64,000 bases of DNA from Streptomyces sp. yr375 (GCF_900110755.1 NZ_FOFF01000003.1:124001-188000), one strand, 5' to 3'; positions 32,141-42,352 are shown, counted from the first letter of the stretch. The notes: generated by a model from the sequence alone, not told the origin. Translations and numbers: made by a program.

Positions 32141-33211
32141 ATGAACGACTGGCGGAAGTCTTCCCTGGAGTCGGCGGCGGTGCACCGCGCCCGGGTGCGC
32201 GGCTGTCTCCTCGGCGGGGCGCTCGGTGACGCGCTCGGCTACGCGGTCGAGTTCTCCTCCCTCGACCGCATCCGCGCGGACCACGGCCCCAGGGGCCTGA
32301 CCGGGTTGGTACCGGACGGCGAAGGCGTGGTCGGCCGGGTCAGCGACGACACCCAGATGACCCTGTTCACCGTCGAGGGCCTCCGTACGGCGGCCAGGCG
32401 GGCCCGGCTCAAGGGGATCGGCGGCGCGGAGACCGCCCTCGTGCGCCAGGCCTACGGGCGCTGGCTGGAGACCCAGCAGCGGCCCGGTCCCGCCGAGGGC
32501 GTGCGGAGCGGCCTCCTCGCCGAACCCTGGCTGTACGCCCGCCGCGCCCCCGGCAACGCCTGCCTGTCCGGGCTCGCCCAGGAGTACGTTCCCGACCCGT
32601 GGGCCCAGCTCAGCGGCGCGCCGGGCCCGGTCAACCCCGGTTCCAAGGGCTGCGGCACGGTCATGCGCTCCGCGCCCTTCGGCCTCGCCCACCCCTCCGC
32701 CCCGCACGCCTTCACGATGGCCGCCCACTGCGCCCAGACGACCCACGGCCACCCCACCGGCTACTACGCGGCCGGAGCGCTCGCCGCGGTCGTGGCGTAC
32801 CTGCTGAGCGGCGAGTCCGTCGAGGCCGCGACCCTGCGCACGCTGCGCCTGCTCGCCCGCCACCCCGGCCACGAGGAGACCTCGGCCGCCCTGAACCAGG
32901 CCCTCGACCTGGCCGCCGACGGCGAACCGGGCCCCGAGAAGGTGGAGCGGCTCGGCGCGGGCTGGGTCGCCGAGGAGGCCCTCGCCATCGGGGTGTACGC
33001 GGCGCTGGCGACGCGCGGGGTGGCGGACGCCCTGCTCCTGTCCGTGAACCATTCCGGCGACAGCGACTCCACGGGCTCGATCTGCGGCAACATCCTGGGC
33101 GCCCGGCACGGTGACGTGGCGTTGCCGCAGGAGTGGCTGGAGCGGGTGGAGGGCCGGGCCGTGATCGCCGCCCTGGCGGACGACCTGGCCGCCGAAGTCG
33201 TCCACGGCTGA
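32141..33211 (+). CDS. ADP-ribosylglycohydrolase family protein
   Basis: 356-residue hydrolase removing ADP-ribose from proteins or small molecules. Seen: RVRGCLLGGALGDALGYAVEF at the N terminus, SDDTQMTLFTVEGL (first metal motif, TDDT-like) near residue 68, and the C-terminal VNHSGDSDSTGSICGNILGA with Asp-x-Asp-Ser metal ligands. Complete catalytic set. ATG 32141 follows GAGGAG; the TTG at 32126 is in frame but lies inside that site. Divergent from the XRE regulator, suggesting possible regulation by it. Could be DraG-like or act on a toxin-modified target. Confidence 0.88.
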   Translation: MNDWRKSSLESAAVHRARVRGCLLGGALGDALGYAVEFSSLDRIRADHGPRGLTGLVPDGEGVVGRVSDDTQMTLFTVEGLRTAARRARLKGIGGAETALVRQAYGRWLETQQRPGPAEGVRSGLLAEPWLYARRAPGNACLSGLAQEYVPDPWAQLSGAPGPVNPGSKGCGTVMRSAPFGLAHPSAPHAFTMAAHCAQTTHGHPTGYYAAGALAAVVAYLLSGESVEAATLRTLRLLARHPGHEETSAALNQALDLAADGEPGPEKVERLGAGWVAEEALAIGVYAALATRGVADALLLSVNHSGDSDSTGSICGNILGARHGDVALPQEWLERVEGRAVIAALADDLAAEVVHG

Positions 33212-33322
33212 CCAGGGAGAACCCTTCTGACCAGGGCTGTCGTGCCCGTCCTGTGGCACGCTGGACAGACACGCGATACCCGCGGGAGCACCCCGGAAGC
33301 ACCTCAGGAAGGGAGTGCGACC

Positions 33323-33628
33323 ATGGCCGTCGAAGCGCTGTCGCAGAAGGAGATCGAGGAGCGCCTGTCGGAGCTGCCCGGCTGGTCCCTGGACGCCGGC
33401 CGCCTCACCCGCACCTACCGCCTCGGCTCCCACTTCGCCGCGACCTCCCTGGTCGTCCACATCGCGCAGATCCAGGAGGAGCTGAACCACCACTCCGACC
33501 TCACCCTCGGCTACAACACGGTCTCCCTCGCCGTGAACACCCACAGCGCGGGCGGCGCGGTCACCGACCTCGACACCGACCTCGCCCGCCGGGTGGAGGC
33601 CGTCGCCCCGGCCCACGGAGCGCACTGA
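33323..33628 (+). CDS. 4a-hydroxytetrahydrobiopterin dehydratase (PCD/DCoH family)
   Basis: 101-residue enzyme that dehydrates pterin-4a-carbinolamine. Seen: LPGWSLDAGRLTRTYRLGSHFAATSLVVHIAQIQEELNHHSDLTLGYNTVSLAVNTH as a pattern, where HHSDLTLGYN carries the two catalytic His residues. It differs from the usual sequence by having LGYN rather than W.YN, still consistent with activity. AGGAAGGGAG precedes ATG 33323. In bacteria lacking phenylalanine hydroxylase the role is often molybdopterin-linked or unknown. Confidence 0.88.
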   Translation: MAVEALSQKEIEERLSELPGWSLDAGRLTRTYRLGSHFAATSLVVHIAQIQEELNHHSDLTLGYNTVSLAVNTHSAGGAVTDLDTDLARRVEAVAPAHGAH

Positions 33629-33699
33629 CCCGCCGTACCACGGGTAGAAGCAGGGGGAGCGGTACGGACACGGCGGCGACAGGGCGGGGAGCGCGGGGC

Positions 33700-34458
33700 G
33701 TGCTGGACTACGACAAGGAAGCCGAACGCTACGACATCCTGCGCGGCGGCGAACCCAGGGCGGACGCCGCCGCGCAGGGCGTCCTCGGCCTCGTACCGGC
33801 CCAGGCGCGCAGCCTGCTGGACGTGGCCTGCGGCACGGGCATCGTCACCCGACGCCTCGCGGCCGGGCGGGCGGGGCTGCGGGTGACGGGCGTGGACCGG
33901 GAGCCCGCCATGATCCGGCGCGCCGCCGCCCGGCTGCCGGGGGCGATCCTCTTCGCCGACGGCAGTCAACTACCCTTCCATGGCGAGGAGTTCGACGCCG
34001 TCACGACCGTATGGCTGCTGCACCTCGTGGCGGACCCCGGGGCCGCGCGGCGGATCGTCGCCGAGTGCGCCCGGGTGCTGCGGCCCGGCGGGGTGTACGT
34101 CACCACGGTCGACAAGGGCGCCTCCCACAACGTGGGCAGCGACATCGACGCCGTCATGATCTCCCGCCCGCACCGGCCGGCCTCCGACACCGCCGCGCTC
34201 GTGGAGTCGTACGCCGTCGGATGCGGCCTGGTCCCGGCCGGGCAGGCCCGGTTCCCCGGCCGGGGGCTGGGCCGCAGCCCGCGCCGGGCCATCGCCGACC
34301 TGCGGCGCGGCTGGTTCATGACCCTGCCGCCCGGACACCCCGACGCCGACGGCTTCGCCACCCGTCTCGCGGCCCTGCCCGACCAGGACCGCCCGCGCCC
34401 GGAACCCACGTTCACCCTGCGGGCGTTCCGGAAACCGGCTCCCGATGAGGCATCCTAA
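33700..34458 (+). CDS. Class I SAM-dependent methyltransferase
   Basis: 252-residue methyltransferase. Seen: YDKEAERYDILRGGEPRADAAA, motif I LLDVACGTGIVTRRLA near residue 44, the Asp-Arg of TGVDREPAM, DGSQLPFHGEEFDAV, VWLLHLVADPGAARRIVAECARVLRPGGVYV. This resembles ubiquinone/menaquinone or arsenite-type methyltransferase folds; the substrate cannot be told. GTG 33700 follows GGGGAG at eight bases. It stands alone between the pterin dehydratase and the pectin lyase. Confidence 0.85.
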   Translation: MLDYDKEAERYDILRGGEPRADAAAQGVLGLVPAQARSLLDVACGTGIVTRRLAAGRAGLRVTGVDREPAMIRRAAARLPGAILFADGSQLPFHGEEFDAVTTVWLLHLVADPGAARRIVAECARVLRPGGVYVTTVDKGASHNVGSDIDAVMISRPHRPASDTAALVESYAVGCGLVPAGQARFPGRGLGRSPRRAIADLRRGWFMTLPPGHPDADGFATRLAALPDQDRPRPEPTFTLRAFRKPAPDEAS

Positions 34459-34542
34459 CTGGCCGAAAGACAGGGCAACTTGGCCGAACCCCGTGGCGAC
34501 TGACGGTACGGAACCCGTCCGTCCTCTCTGGAGGTTCGTCCC

Positions 34543-36426
34543 GTGCAGCACCCGCGCAAGCACCGCAGACGCCGAGCCGTCCTCTCGGCGGTGACAGCGG
34601 CGGCGGCCCTCGTCGCCGCCGGGCTGACCACCCTCACCACCGGCACGCCCCCCATGGCTCCCGTGGCCGCCACGGCCCGCCAGGTGGAGGCCCTCGACCG
34701 GGGTGTCGTCAGTGTGCACACCGACAGCGGCAACCTGGTCAGTTGGCGCTGGCTCGGCACCGACCCCGACAGCGTCTCCTTCAACGTCTACCGGGCCGGT
34801 ACGAAGGTCAACCCGACCCCGGTCACCGGCTCCACGAACTACTTCCACGCCGGCGCTCCCGCGCAGGCCGACTACACGGTCCGGGCGGTCGTCGGCGGTG
34901 TCGAACAGGCCGACTCCGGCCACGCGATCCAGTTCCGCACCGGCTACAAGGACGTCCCCGTCACCCCGCCGGCCGGCGGCACGACCCCCGACGGCGTCGC
35001 CTACACCTACGAGGCCAACGACGCCTCCGTCGGCGATCTGGACGGCGACGGCGACCTGGACATCGTCCTGAAGTGGCAGCCGACGAACGCCAAGGACAAC
35101 TCCCAGTCCGGCTACACCGGCAACACGTTCGTCGACGGCGTCACCCTCGACGGCACCCGCCTGTGGCGCGTCGACCTGGGCCGCAACATCCGCTCCGGCG
35201 CGCACTACACGCAGTTCCAGGTGTACGACTACGACGGCGACGGCAGGGCCGAGCTCGCCATGAGGACGGCCGACGCCACGGTGGACGGCACGGGCACGGT
35301 GATCGGCAACTCGTCGGCGGACTACCGGAATTCGAGCGGCTACGTGCTGTCGGGCCCTGAGTTCCTGACCATGTTCGACGGCCGGACCGGCCGGGCGATG
35401 CAGTCCGTCGACTACGTCCCGGCCCGCGGCACGGTCTCGTCCTGGGGCGACTCCTACGGCAACCGCGTCGACCGATTCCTCGCCGGCACCGCCTACCTGG
35501 ACGGCAGCCGCCCCTCCCTGATCATGGCGCGCGGCTACTACACGCGGACCGTGCTCGCCGCCTGGGACTGGCGCGGCGGCGCTTTCACCCGCCGCTGGAC
35601 GTTCGACAGCAGCTCCTCCACCAACACCGGCAAGGGCTACGACGGCCAGGGCTCGCACAGCCTCTCCGTCGGGGACGTCGACGGCGACGGCAAGGACGAG
35701 ATCGTCTACGGCGCGATGGCCGTCGACGACAACGGAAGCGGCCTGTGGACGACGAAGACCGGCCACGGCGACGCCCAGCACCTCGGCGACCTCGACCCCT
35801 CCCACCCGGGCCTGGAGTACTTCAAGGTCTCCGAGTCGAGCGGCCAGCCGGCCGAGCTGTACATCAACCCGTCGAACGGCACGGTGAACTGGCAGCTCGC
35901 CGCCTGCTGCGACAACGGCCGCGGGGTCGCCGGCGACATCTGGGCGGGCAATGCCGGAGCCGAGGTCTGGTCCGCCTCCGACTCCGCCATCCGTGACGAG
36001 GCGGGCGCGACGAAGGGCCGCGAACCGTCCTCCGTCAACTTCCTGTCCTGGTGGGACGGCGACACCACCCGCGAACTCCTCGACGGCACCCACATCGACA
36101 AGTACGGCACGTCCTCGGACACCCGCCTGCTGACCGGCTCGGGCGTCCACTCCAACAACAGCACCAAGGCGACCCCGTCCCTGTCCGGCGACCTCCTCGG
36201 CGACTGGCGCGAGGAGGTCGTCTGGCCGACCAGCGACAACACGGCGCTGCGCATCTACTCGACGCCGTACGAGACGACGACGAGGATCACGACCCTCCTC
36301 CACGACCCGATGTACCGCACGGCGCTGGCCTGGCAGAACACCGCCTACAACCAGCCCCCGCACCCCAGCTTCTACATCGGCGCCGGGATGCCGACCGCGC
36401 CACGACCGGTGGTGTACACGCCCTGA
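34543..36426 (+). CDS. Secreted rhamnogalacturonan lyase (PL11 family)
   Basis: 627-residue exported enzyme that cleaves rhamnogalacturonan I by beta-elimination. Signal peptide residues 1-45 (KHRRRRAVLSAVTAAAALVAAG, Ala-rich cleavage). An N-terminal fibronectin-like domain (MEALDRGVVSVHT..., residues 48-130) is followed by an eight-bladed propeller with repeated calcium-binding DLDGDGDLDI, YDYDGDGRAEL, DVDGDGKDEI and a C-terminal blade FYIGAGMPTAPRP. No carbohydrate-binding module. GTG 34543 follows GGAGG. It opens the plant-polymer degradation region and is convergent with the GH74 gene. Confidence 0.9.
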   Translation: MQHPRKHRRRRAVLSAVTAAAALVAAGLTTLTTGTPPMAPVAATARQVEALDRGVVSVHTDSGNLVSWRWLGTDPDSVSFNVYRAGTKVNPTPVTGSTNYFHAGAPAQADYTVRAVVGGVEQADSGHAIQFRTGYKDVPVTPPAGGTTPDGVAYTYEANDASVGDLDGDGDLDIVLKWQPTNAKDNSQSGYTGNTFVDGVTLDGTRLWRVDLGRNIRSGAHYTQFQVYDYDGDGRAELAMRTADATVDGTGTVIGNSSADYRNSSGYVLSGPEFLTMFDGRTGRAMQSVDYVPARGTVSSWGDSYGNRVDRFLAGTAYLDGSRPSLIMARGYYTRTVLAAWDWRGGAFTRRWTFDSSSSTNTGKGYDGQGSHSLSVGDVDGDGKDEIVYGAMAVDDNGSGLWTTKTGHGDAQHLGDLDPSHPGLEYFKVSESSGQPAELYINPSNGTVNWQLAACCDNGRGVAGDIWAGNAGAEVWSASDSAIRDEAGATKGREPSSVNFLSWWDGDTTRELLDGTHIDKYGTSSDTRLLTGSGVHSNNSTKATPSLSGDLLGDWREEVVWPTSDNTALRIYSTPYETTTRITTLLHDPMYRTALAWQNTAYNQPPHPSFYIGAGMPTAPRPVVYTP

Positions 36427-36435
36427 GCGGGCGAA

Positions 36436-36464
36436 GGGTGCGCGTCCCGCCGGGGCGCGCACCC
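36436..36464. terminator. Bidirectional hairpin terminator between PL11 and GH74 genes
   Basis: Perfect 9-bp inverted repeat GGGTGCGCG (36436-36444) and CGCGCACCC (36456-36464), loop of 11, placed between two convergent stops 45 bp apart. Confidence 0.75.
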
Positions 36465-36471
36465 ACGCGCG

Positions 36472-39156
36472 TCAGCTCACTGTGCAGCTCTGCTCACCCA
36501 GTTGGAACGCCGCCGGTCTCGCGTTCGATCCCGACCAGCCGCCGGTGAAACCGAAGCTCACGGACGAACCGGCCGCCACGTTGGCGTTCCAGCCCACGTT
36601 CTTCGCCGTCACCGTCGAACCCGACTGCGTGTAGTCGGCGTTCCACAGTTGTGAGACGGTCTGGCCGTTCGGGAAAGCCCAGTTGAGACTCCAGCCGGAC
36701 CAGGCACTCGTCCCCGTGTTGGCGAGCCTGACGTCCGCCTGGAAGCCCCCCGCCCACTGGCTGGTGACGGTGTACGTCACCGCGCAGGCACCGGTCGGCG
36801 TCGGCGTCGGGGTGGGCGTGGGGTCCGTACCTCCGTCGTCGCCCCCGGATCCGCCGCCGCTCGTGTCGGACGTGTCGCCGTAGACGACACCCCGGCCGTT
36901 CGTCGACACGTACACCCGCCCGTACACGCGCGGGTCGCCCGTGATCGCGCCGCCCGTCCAACCCCACTGGTGGGCATCGTCGTTGACGCGCGTCCAGGTC
37001 GCGCCCTTGTCCGTCGAGCGGAAGACGCCGCGGACACCGGCGATCTTCGCGCTGGTGTACAGGGTCTGGTACGACGCTCCCGTCGCCGCCTTGCCGAAGC
37101 CGATCGTGTCGGCCTGCTCGACGGTCGACAGCTTGGCGAAGCTCGCGCCGGAGTCGGTGGAGTGCCACAGCCCGTACGCCCCGTCACTCGCCCCGCCCGC
37201 CAGCCAGACGTCGCCCTTCACACCGGGCAGCGCCTTGAAGCGCACGCTGTCCCCGGCGGGCAGGCCAATTGCCGCCGACCCGGTGAAGGTGGCGCCGCCG
37301 TCCGAACTGACGTAGAACTTCCCCGACTTGAAGCCGTAGAACGTCTTCGGGTCGACCCGGTCCGACTCGACGATCGCGCCGGCCGGGATCCCGCTCGACG
37401 CCGACCACGACGTACCGAAACCGGTCGCGTACTGCACGCCCGTGCCCGCCGGGCTCCACACGAAGCGGCTGCCGTCCGCCGCCGCGGCGACCGTGCCGCC
37501 CCCGCTGACCCCCGAAGGGTCGCTCCCCGCGAACCAGTTGGCGCCGTTGTCCGTGGAGAACGCGACATGCGGGCCGGAGTCCAGGTCGCCGACGCGGACC
37601 ACCGTGTTCGGGTTCGTCTCCGCGTAGTCCAGGCTGGTCGTGGACGTGAAGTTCGGCGAGGTGAACATCATCGACGGCACCTTCGTCAGGTCCGTGTGGC
37701 GGAAGCCGCCGACGTCGCCCAGCGCGCTGAGCAGCGGCGCGCCGGTCGGGGGAGCGGCGAGATCGTTGACCGCCGTCTCCTCCAGCCCCTGCACCATCGG
37801 CTTGATCGTGAACTGCCCTCCGCTGTCCCAGTTCGCCAGGTTCTCCGTGCCGTAGAGCGTCGCGCCCGTCCCGTACATCATCCGACTGGAGTTGAACGGG
37901 TCGATCTCCAACGCCTCGGTCATCCAGCCGAGTTTGGGCGCCTGTTCCGGCGGCGACGGATTGGCGCCCCAGGTCAGCCACGGCGTGGCGGAGACGTCCA
38001 TCGTGTACCGGTTGGCGCGGTCGGGATACGAGGTGTAGTCCCACGCCTTCGTCCAGGTGCCGCCGCTGTCCGTCGAGCGGAAGATCTGCGTGTCCGGCCA
38101 CCAGGAGCTGTAGGCGGTGGCCATGACCGTGCCGGGCTTCTGCCGGTCGACCGTCAGCCCGCTGAAGCCGTAGTACGTGTCGGCCTCCGCCACCGGACTG
38201 ATGTCCGTCCAGGTCCCGGTCGCCGTCGCGTACCGCCACAGCCGGCCCTTGCCGCCGTCGTACGGACCGCCCTTGTCGCTGTACGCGACATACAGATAGC
38301 CGTTGACGGTGTCCAGTACACCCTTGTGCGCCAGATAGCCCGTCGGCTGCCCGGCCAGCCGCGTCCAGGTCGCGCCCGCGTCCGTCGAGCGGTACACCGC
38401 GTTGTCCTTGTCCGCGACCCCGACGTAGAGCGTCCTCGTCGCGCTGCCGGACGTCCCCGTCGACTCGTCGAACGTGACCCAGACGATGCCCTGGTTGTCG
38501 GAGGCGTAACCGCTCGTGTCGGTCGGATCCTGTTGGTAGGTGCCGACGTTGGGGAAGTTCGTCACCTGCGACCAGGTGACACCCGAGTCCGTGGACCGCC
38601 ACAGCCCCTTCCCACTCGGCGCGCCCAGATACAGCACGCTGTTCCTGTTCGGGTCGACCGCGAGGCGCTCGCCCATGCCCCGGCCGGGCATGTTGCCGCC
38701 CAGCTTGAACGGCAGGTCCGCCTTCTGCCAGCTCCCGCCCCGGTCGGCGGACCGCAGCACGGCCCCGTTCCCCGGGTCCCAACTGTTGGTGTACGTGCCG
38801 ACCGCCGCGTACACCTTGTCCGGGTCGACGGAGTCGGAGGCCAGGCTCACCACGCCCGTGTGCCCCCAGTCCGCCCAGCCGACCGAGTCCAGCAACGGCC
38901 TCCACGTCCTGCTCGACTCCTGCCAGCGGTACGCGCCGCCGATGTCGGTGCGCGCGTAGACGAGGTTCTTCTCCTTGCGGTTGAAGACGATGCCGGGCAC
39001 GAAGCCGCCCCCGTCGATCCGGGCGTTCTTCCAGGTGTACGACTCTGCGGCCAGGGGCGCTCGCGGGCCGCCGTTCGCGGCCAGCACGGGCGGGCTGCCC
39101 GCGATCAGACCGGCGGCGAGCGCCAGTACGGCCGTGAGTATGCCGGTTCTTCGCAC
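36472..39156 (-). CDS. Secreted xyloglucanase, GH74 with C-terminal CBM2
   Basis: 894-residue endo- or oligo-xyloglucanase. Signal peptide (VRRTGILTAVLALAAGLIAGS, cleaved near Ala-X-Ala), then two seven-bladed propellers with repeated RSTDSG.TW BNR-like motifs. Catalytic Asp residues are expected in YARTDIGGAYRW and SALGDVGGFRH. A Gly-Ser-Thr-Pro linker with TPTPTPTPT precedes a CBM2 (CAVTYTVTSQWAGGFQADVRL, NAPFPNGQTVSQLWNADYTQSG-like) ending with a terminal Cys. GTG 39156 follows GAGGAAGGA with eight-base spacing; ATG 39183 has no site. No CebR box lies within its own upstream region. Confidence 0.9.
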   Translation of the reverse strand: MRRTGILTAVLALAAGLIAGSPPVLAANGGPRAPLAAESYTWKNARIDGGGFVPGIVFNRKEKNLVYARTDIGGAYRWQESSRTWRPLLDSVGWADWGHTGVVSLASDSVDPDKVYAAVGTYTNSWDPGNGAVLRSADRGGSWQKADLPFKLGGNMPGRGMGERLAVDPNRNSVLYLGAPSGKGLWRSTDSGVTWSQVTNFPNVGTYQQDPTDTSGYASDNQGIVWVTFDESTGTSGSATRTLYVGVADKDNAVYRSTDAGATWTRLAGQPTGYLAHKGVLDTVNGYLYVAYSDKGGPYDGGKGRLWRYATATGTWTDISPVAEADTYYGFSGLTVDRQKPGTVMATAYSSWWPDTQIFRSTDSGGTWTKAWDYTSYPDRANRYTMDVSATPWLTWGANPSPPEQAPKLGWMTEALEIDPFNSSRMMYGTGATLYGTENLANWDSGGQFTIKPMVQGLEETAVNDLAAPPTGAPLLSALGDVGGFRHTDLTKVPSMMFTSPNFTSTTSLDYAETNPNTVVRVGDLDSGPHVAFSTDNGANWFAGSDPSGVSGGGTVAAAADGSRFVWSPAGTGVQYATGFGTSWSASSGIPAGAIVESDRVDPKTFYGFKSGKFYVSSDGGATFTGSAAIGLPAGDSVRFKALPGVKGDVWLAGGASDGAYGLWHSTDSGASFAKLSTVEQADTIGFGKAATGASYQTLYTSAKIAGVRGVFRSTDKGATWTRVNDDAHQWGWTGGAITGDPRVYGRVYVSTNGRGVVYGDTSDTSGGGSGGDDGGTDPTPTPTPTPTGACAVTYTVTSQWAGGFQADVRLANTGTSAWSGWSLNWAFPNGQTVSQLWNADYTQSGSTVTAKNVGWNANVAAGSSVSFGFTGGWSGSNARPAAFQLGEQSCTVS

Positions 39157-39231
39157 GGTGGGGGTCCTTCCTCGCGAAGCCATGGGGGAGGAAAACGGTG
39201 CGGGAGGAGATCGGTGGGGGGATGTGCGACT

Positions 39232-39268
39232 GCCGGGCGGCCCCCTGTGCGGGTGGGGGCCGCCCGGC
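39232..39268 (-). terminator. Strong hairpin between the GH48 and GH74 genes
   Basis: Perfect 14-bp inverted repeat: GCCGGGCGGCCCCC (39232-39245) and GGGGGCCGCCCGGC (39255-39268) with a nine-base loop. It ends GH48 transcription and isolates the GH74 promoter, which must lie within the next 75 bp. Confidence 0.8.
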
Positions 39269-39340
39269 CTGGGCCCCGCCGTCAGGTGACGGGACCACGC
39301 ACGCGAAACTTCAGACGCTCCTGGGAGACACGGTGCCGGT

Positions 39341-39402
39341 CCCGCGCCCCCGGAAGGGGCGCGGGGAACTGCGCGACCAGCCACAGCCGGACCCGCAGCC
39401 GA
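39341..39402. repeat. Streptomyces GGGGCGCGGGGAACTGCGCG interspersed element
   Basis: A 10-bp inverted repeat (CCCGCGCCCC at 39341-39350, GGGGCGCGGG at 39356-39365) is followed by GGAACTGCGCGACCAGCCAC and a GGACCCGCAG tail. I recognise this from memory as a very common noncoding repeat downstream of Streptomyces genes; copy number was not checked. It may help end GH48 transcription. Confidence 0.5.
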
Positions 39403-39436
39403 ACAACCGCCCAACCAGCGGAGCGCCTGGCGGGGG

Positions 39437-42352
39437 CTATTCCAGAAGCTCCGCGTACGAACCCATGGCCAGGGCTATGTCCGCCTGGGCCCAGAACCGG
39501 TGGTACGTGAACACGGGCGCGGCACCGCCCGCGAGATAGCTCTCGATCTTCGACCAGGCCGGGTCGTTCTTGTAGAAGGACCTGAGCGAGGCGAAGGTGG
39601 AGGAGGAGTTGACCGTGTCGCCGTTCGGCATCTTGCCGCTCCAGCCGCTCGGCACGTACACGCTGTCGTCGAAGCGGTTGTAGTCGGCGCGGGTCTCCGG
39701 GACCGCGATGCCCAGGGCGTCCTGGTCGTTGCTCCACATGCCGTCAAGGAGCGCCTTGGCGACCGTCTTCGCCTCCGTGTCACCGGACTTGGCGGCGTAG
39801 TACGTCAGGGTCTTGGCGTACGCGGCGGCCACGCCGACGTCGTTGGTGTAGTCGGCGACGGTGACGTGAAGTCCCGTGTTCGCACCGGGAGTCGACGCGT
39901 TCCAGGTGTCGGGCTGGCCCGACCACTGGAGGGTGGAGGGGATCAGGAAGGAGCCGTCCGGGTTGATCGTGGTCTTGGACAGCGCCCAGTCCACCCACTT
40001 GTCGAGAACCGCCTTGGCGCTGGCGTTCCCCGTCTGCTGGTAGTACTCGGCGACCCGCTCCATCGACCACGCCTGGAAGCCGAACCACTGGTTGGACGGC
40101 GGGTCGTGGTAGACGGGCTGCTGGTCGTAGTACATGCCGTAGAAGGTCGACGTGCCGGCCGGGGGAGTCGCGTAACGGCCCGCCCAACTGTTCGTCGCCC
40201 CACCCGCGATGGCACCCTCGCTGGACTGCAGCCAGCGGTAGAACTCCAGTTGCCGGGTCAGGGACTTGGCCCAATCCGCCTGCCCGGTCGCCGACTTGGG
40301 CTTCAGGTCCGCGTAACTGCTCAGCGCGTAGGCGGCCAGCGGGTTCTGGTAGCCGCCGTGCGCGTGACTGGAGCCGATGCGCCAGGCCCAGCCGGCGCTG
40401 GTGTCCGTGGCGCCGCCCCAGGCGTAGTACCAGGACAGCAGATAGTGCGAGGCGTCCTTGCCGGTGCCGGCCGCGCAGGCGGTCGGACCGACACAGTTGC
40501 CGATCTTCTTGAAGTACTTGTCGTACATCGCGTAGCGCAGGTAGTCGCCCATCTTCGCGGCCTTGCCGACGGCCGCGGAGACGTCACTGCCCTTGCCTTG
40601 CGCCTTGGCCCAGATGTCCGCCCAGTACGCGGCCTGCACCACCCGTGCGTCGGCGTCGGGGGCGTTGGTGTACTTCCACTGCTTGGCGTAGGAGGCGTCG
40701 CCGGTGAACAGGTCCAAGTACCCGTTCGTACCGCCGTACTTGAAGGCGTCGCAGGTCGGCTGCGGCACCGTCTCCCACACCGACTCCTGCGCACCGCGCT
40801 GGAAGGTGTTGATGTACGACGGCCCGGTGTCCGTCGGACCCGCCTCGCACTTGCCGGGCGAGTTGCCGTAGCCGTAGGTGTTGTCGACGTCCTGCAGCCA
40901 GTGCATTCCGTAGACGTCGTCCGTGCCGTACGCGCTCTTCAGTTCACCGGCGATGGGATCCGATCCCACGGACACCCCGGTGTCCAGCTTCGCCGGATAC
41001 TCGTTCGGAGTGTCCAGCTCGGGCGCGTACGTCGCCGGTTTCGACGCGTTGTAGAACGAGTTCGTCGGCTGGTCGGCGTGGGTGGGGATCATGTACTTCT
41101 CCATGATGTCCCAGGCGCCGTTGAACTTGGTCCAGTCGCCGGTGATCTTCCCGTACATCGCCTGCAACCACAGCAGATAGCTGTAGGCCTCCGACGTGGT
41201 CTCGTGCCCCTGGTCCGGGGCCTCGACGATCAGCGTCTCCACCGAGTGGTACGGGATGCCCTCGGGGGAGAAGTAGCCGTTCGCCGGGTTGGTGATCTTG
41301 CCGTAGAGGTCGAGGAACCGGGCGTCGTACGCCTTGCTGCCCGCGATCTCGGTGGCCGTGACCGTGGCCTTCGCGAGCCCGGTCGCCGTCGACTCGAAGG
41401 TCGCGGCGCCCGTGCCGGCGGCGTTGGCGGTGAGGGTCACGTTCTGCGCGGTGCTCCAGTTCGACGGTGTGAAGGTGAGGCTCGCGCCGCCCGTCACCGT
41501 CAGACCCGTGTTGCCGGCGGTGCGGGCGGTCGTGACGGTCACACTCGCCGACGGCTGGGTCGACAGCTTCAGCGTGTAGGTGCCCGTCTTGCCCTGCTGC
41601 ACGGCCAGTTGGTTCGTGGAAGCGACCACGGCGGGCCCCGAGGCGACCGTGATGCCGACCGGGACCGACGACGCCGACGCGCCCAGACTGTCGTAGGCCT
41701 TGGCGACCAGGGAGTGACTGCCCACCGCCAACCCGGACGCGGACAGGGTGTACGGCGCGCTCGTGTCCGTGCCCAGCAGGGTCGTGTCGTCGTAGAACTC
41801 GATCTTGGAGATCGTCGCGTTGTCGGCGGCCGCGGCGGTCGCCGCGAGCGGCACCGCGTCCCCCAGCGTGTAGACGGCGCCCGCGGTCGGGCTGGTCAGC
41901 ACCGTGACCGGCGGTTGGTGCGCGCCGACGCAGGTCGTGCCGTTGACCGCGAAGCTCGTGGGAGCGGCGTTCGTGCCGCTGTAGGTGAACTGCGCCCCCG
42001 TGGTGACCGCCGCGCCGGCGGCGACCGTCGCGTTGTACGAGGCGTTGTTCACCGTGATCTGCTGACCGGACTGCGTCCAACTGCCGTTCCAGCCGTTGGA
42101 CAGCTTCTGGTTGCCCGCGTAGGAGTACGTCAGACTCCAGCCGCTGATCGGGTCGGTGCCCCGGTTGGTGAGGGTGACATCCGCGGTGAAGCCGGAGCCC
42201 CAGTCATTGGTCTTGTAGTCCACGCTGCACTGAAGTGCCGCCGCTTGGGCGGGAGTTGGGAGCGTGCTCAGCATGGCGAAGGGAAGCGCGAGGGACGCCA
42301 CGACGGCGGTCCACAGGCGCCGCGCCCTGCGGCGTCTGCGTGCGGGATCCAT
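39437..42352 (-). CDS. Secreted GH48 cellobiohydrolase with N-terminal CBM2
   Basis: 971-residue reducing-end cellobiohydrolase, the key enzyme for crystalline cellulose. Signal peptide residues 1-37 ([24 protein letters not shown]), CBM2 about 38-140 ([20 protein letters not shown]...TCVG), a bacterial Ig domain with [29 protein letters not shown], a second Ig-like domain (about 230-320), then GH48 from about 335 with the catalytic acid region [31 protein letters not shown] precedes ATG 42352. Transcribed divergently from the GH5 gene with a CebR operator 62 bp upstream. Confidence 0.93.
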   Translation of the reverse strand: MDPARRRRRARRLWTAVVASLALPFAMLSTLPTPAQAAALQCSVDYKTNDWGSGFTADVTLTNRGTDPISGWSLTYSYAGNQKLSNGWNGSWTQSGQQITVNNASYNATVAAGAAVTTGAQFTYSGTNAAPTSFAVNGTTCVGAHQPPVTVLTSPTAGAVYTLGDAVPLAATAAAADNATISKIEFYDDTTLLGTDTSAPYTLSASGLAVGSHSLVAKAYDSLGASASSVPVGITVASGPAVVASTNQLAVQQGKTGTYTLKLSTQPSASVTVTTARTAGNTGLTVTGGASLTFTPSNWSTAQNVTLTANAAGTGAATFESTATGLAKATVTATEIAGSKAYDARFLDLYGKITNPANGYFSPEGIPYHSVETLIVEAPDQGHETTSEAYSYLLWLQAMYGKITGDWTKFNGAWDIMEKYMIPTHADQPTNSFYNASKPATYAPELDTPNEYPAKLDTGVSVGSDPIAGELKSAYGTDDVYGMHWLQDVDNTYGYGNSPGKCEAGPTDTGPSYINTFQRGAQESVWETVPQPTCDAFKYGGTNGYLDLFTGDASYAKQWKYTNAPDADARVVQAAYWADIWAKAQGKGSDVSAAVGKAAKMGDYLRYAMYDKYFKKIGNCVGPTACAAGTGKDASHYLLSWYYAWGGATDTSAGWAWRIGSSHAHGGYQNPLAAYALSSYADLKPKSATGQADWAKSLTRQLEFYRWLQSSEGAIAGGATNSWAGRYATPPAGTSTFYGMYYDQQPVYHDPPSNQWFGFQAWSMERVAEYYQQTGNASAKAVLDKWVDWALSKTTINPDGSFLIPSTLQWSGQPDTWNASTPGANTGLHVTVADYTNDVGVAAAYAKTLTYYAAKSGDTEAKTVAKALLDGMWSNDQDALGIAVPETRADYNRFDDSVYVPSGWSGKMPNGDTVNSSSTFASLRSFYKNDPAWSKIESYLAGGAAPVFTYHRFWAQADIALAMGSYAELLE

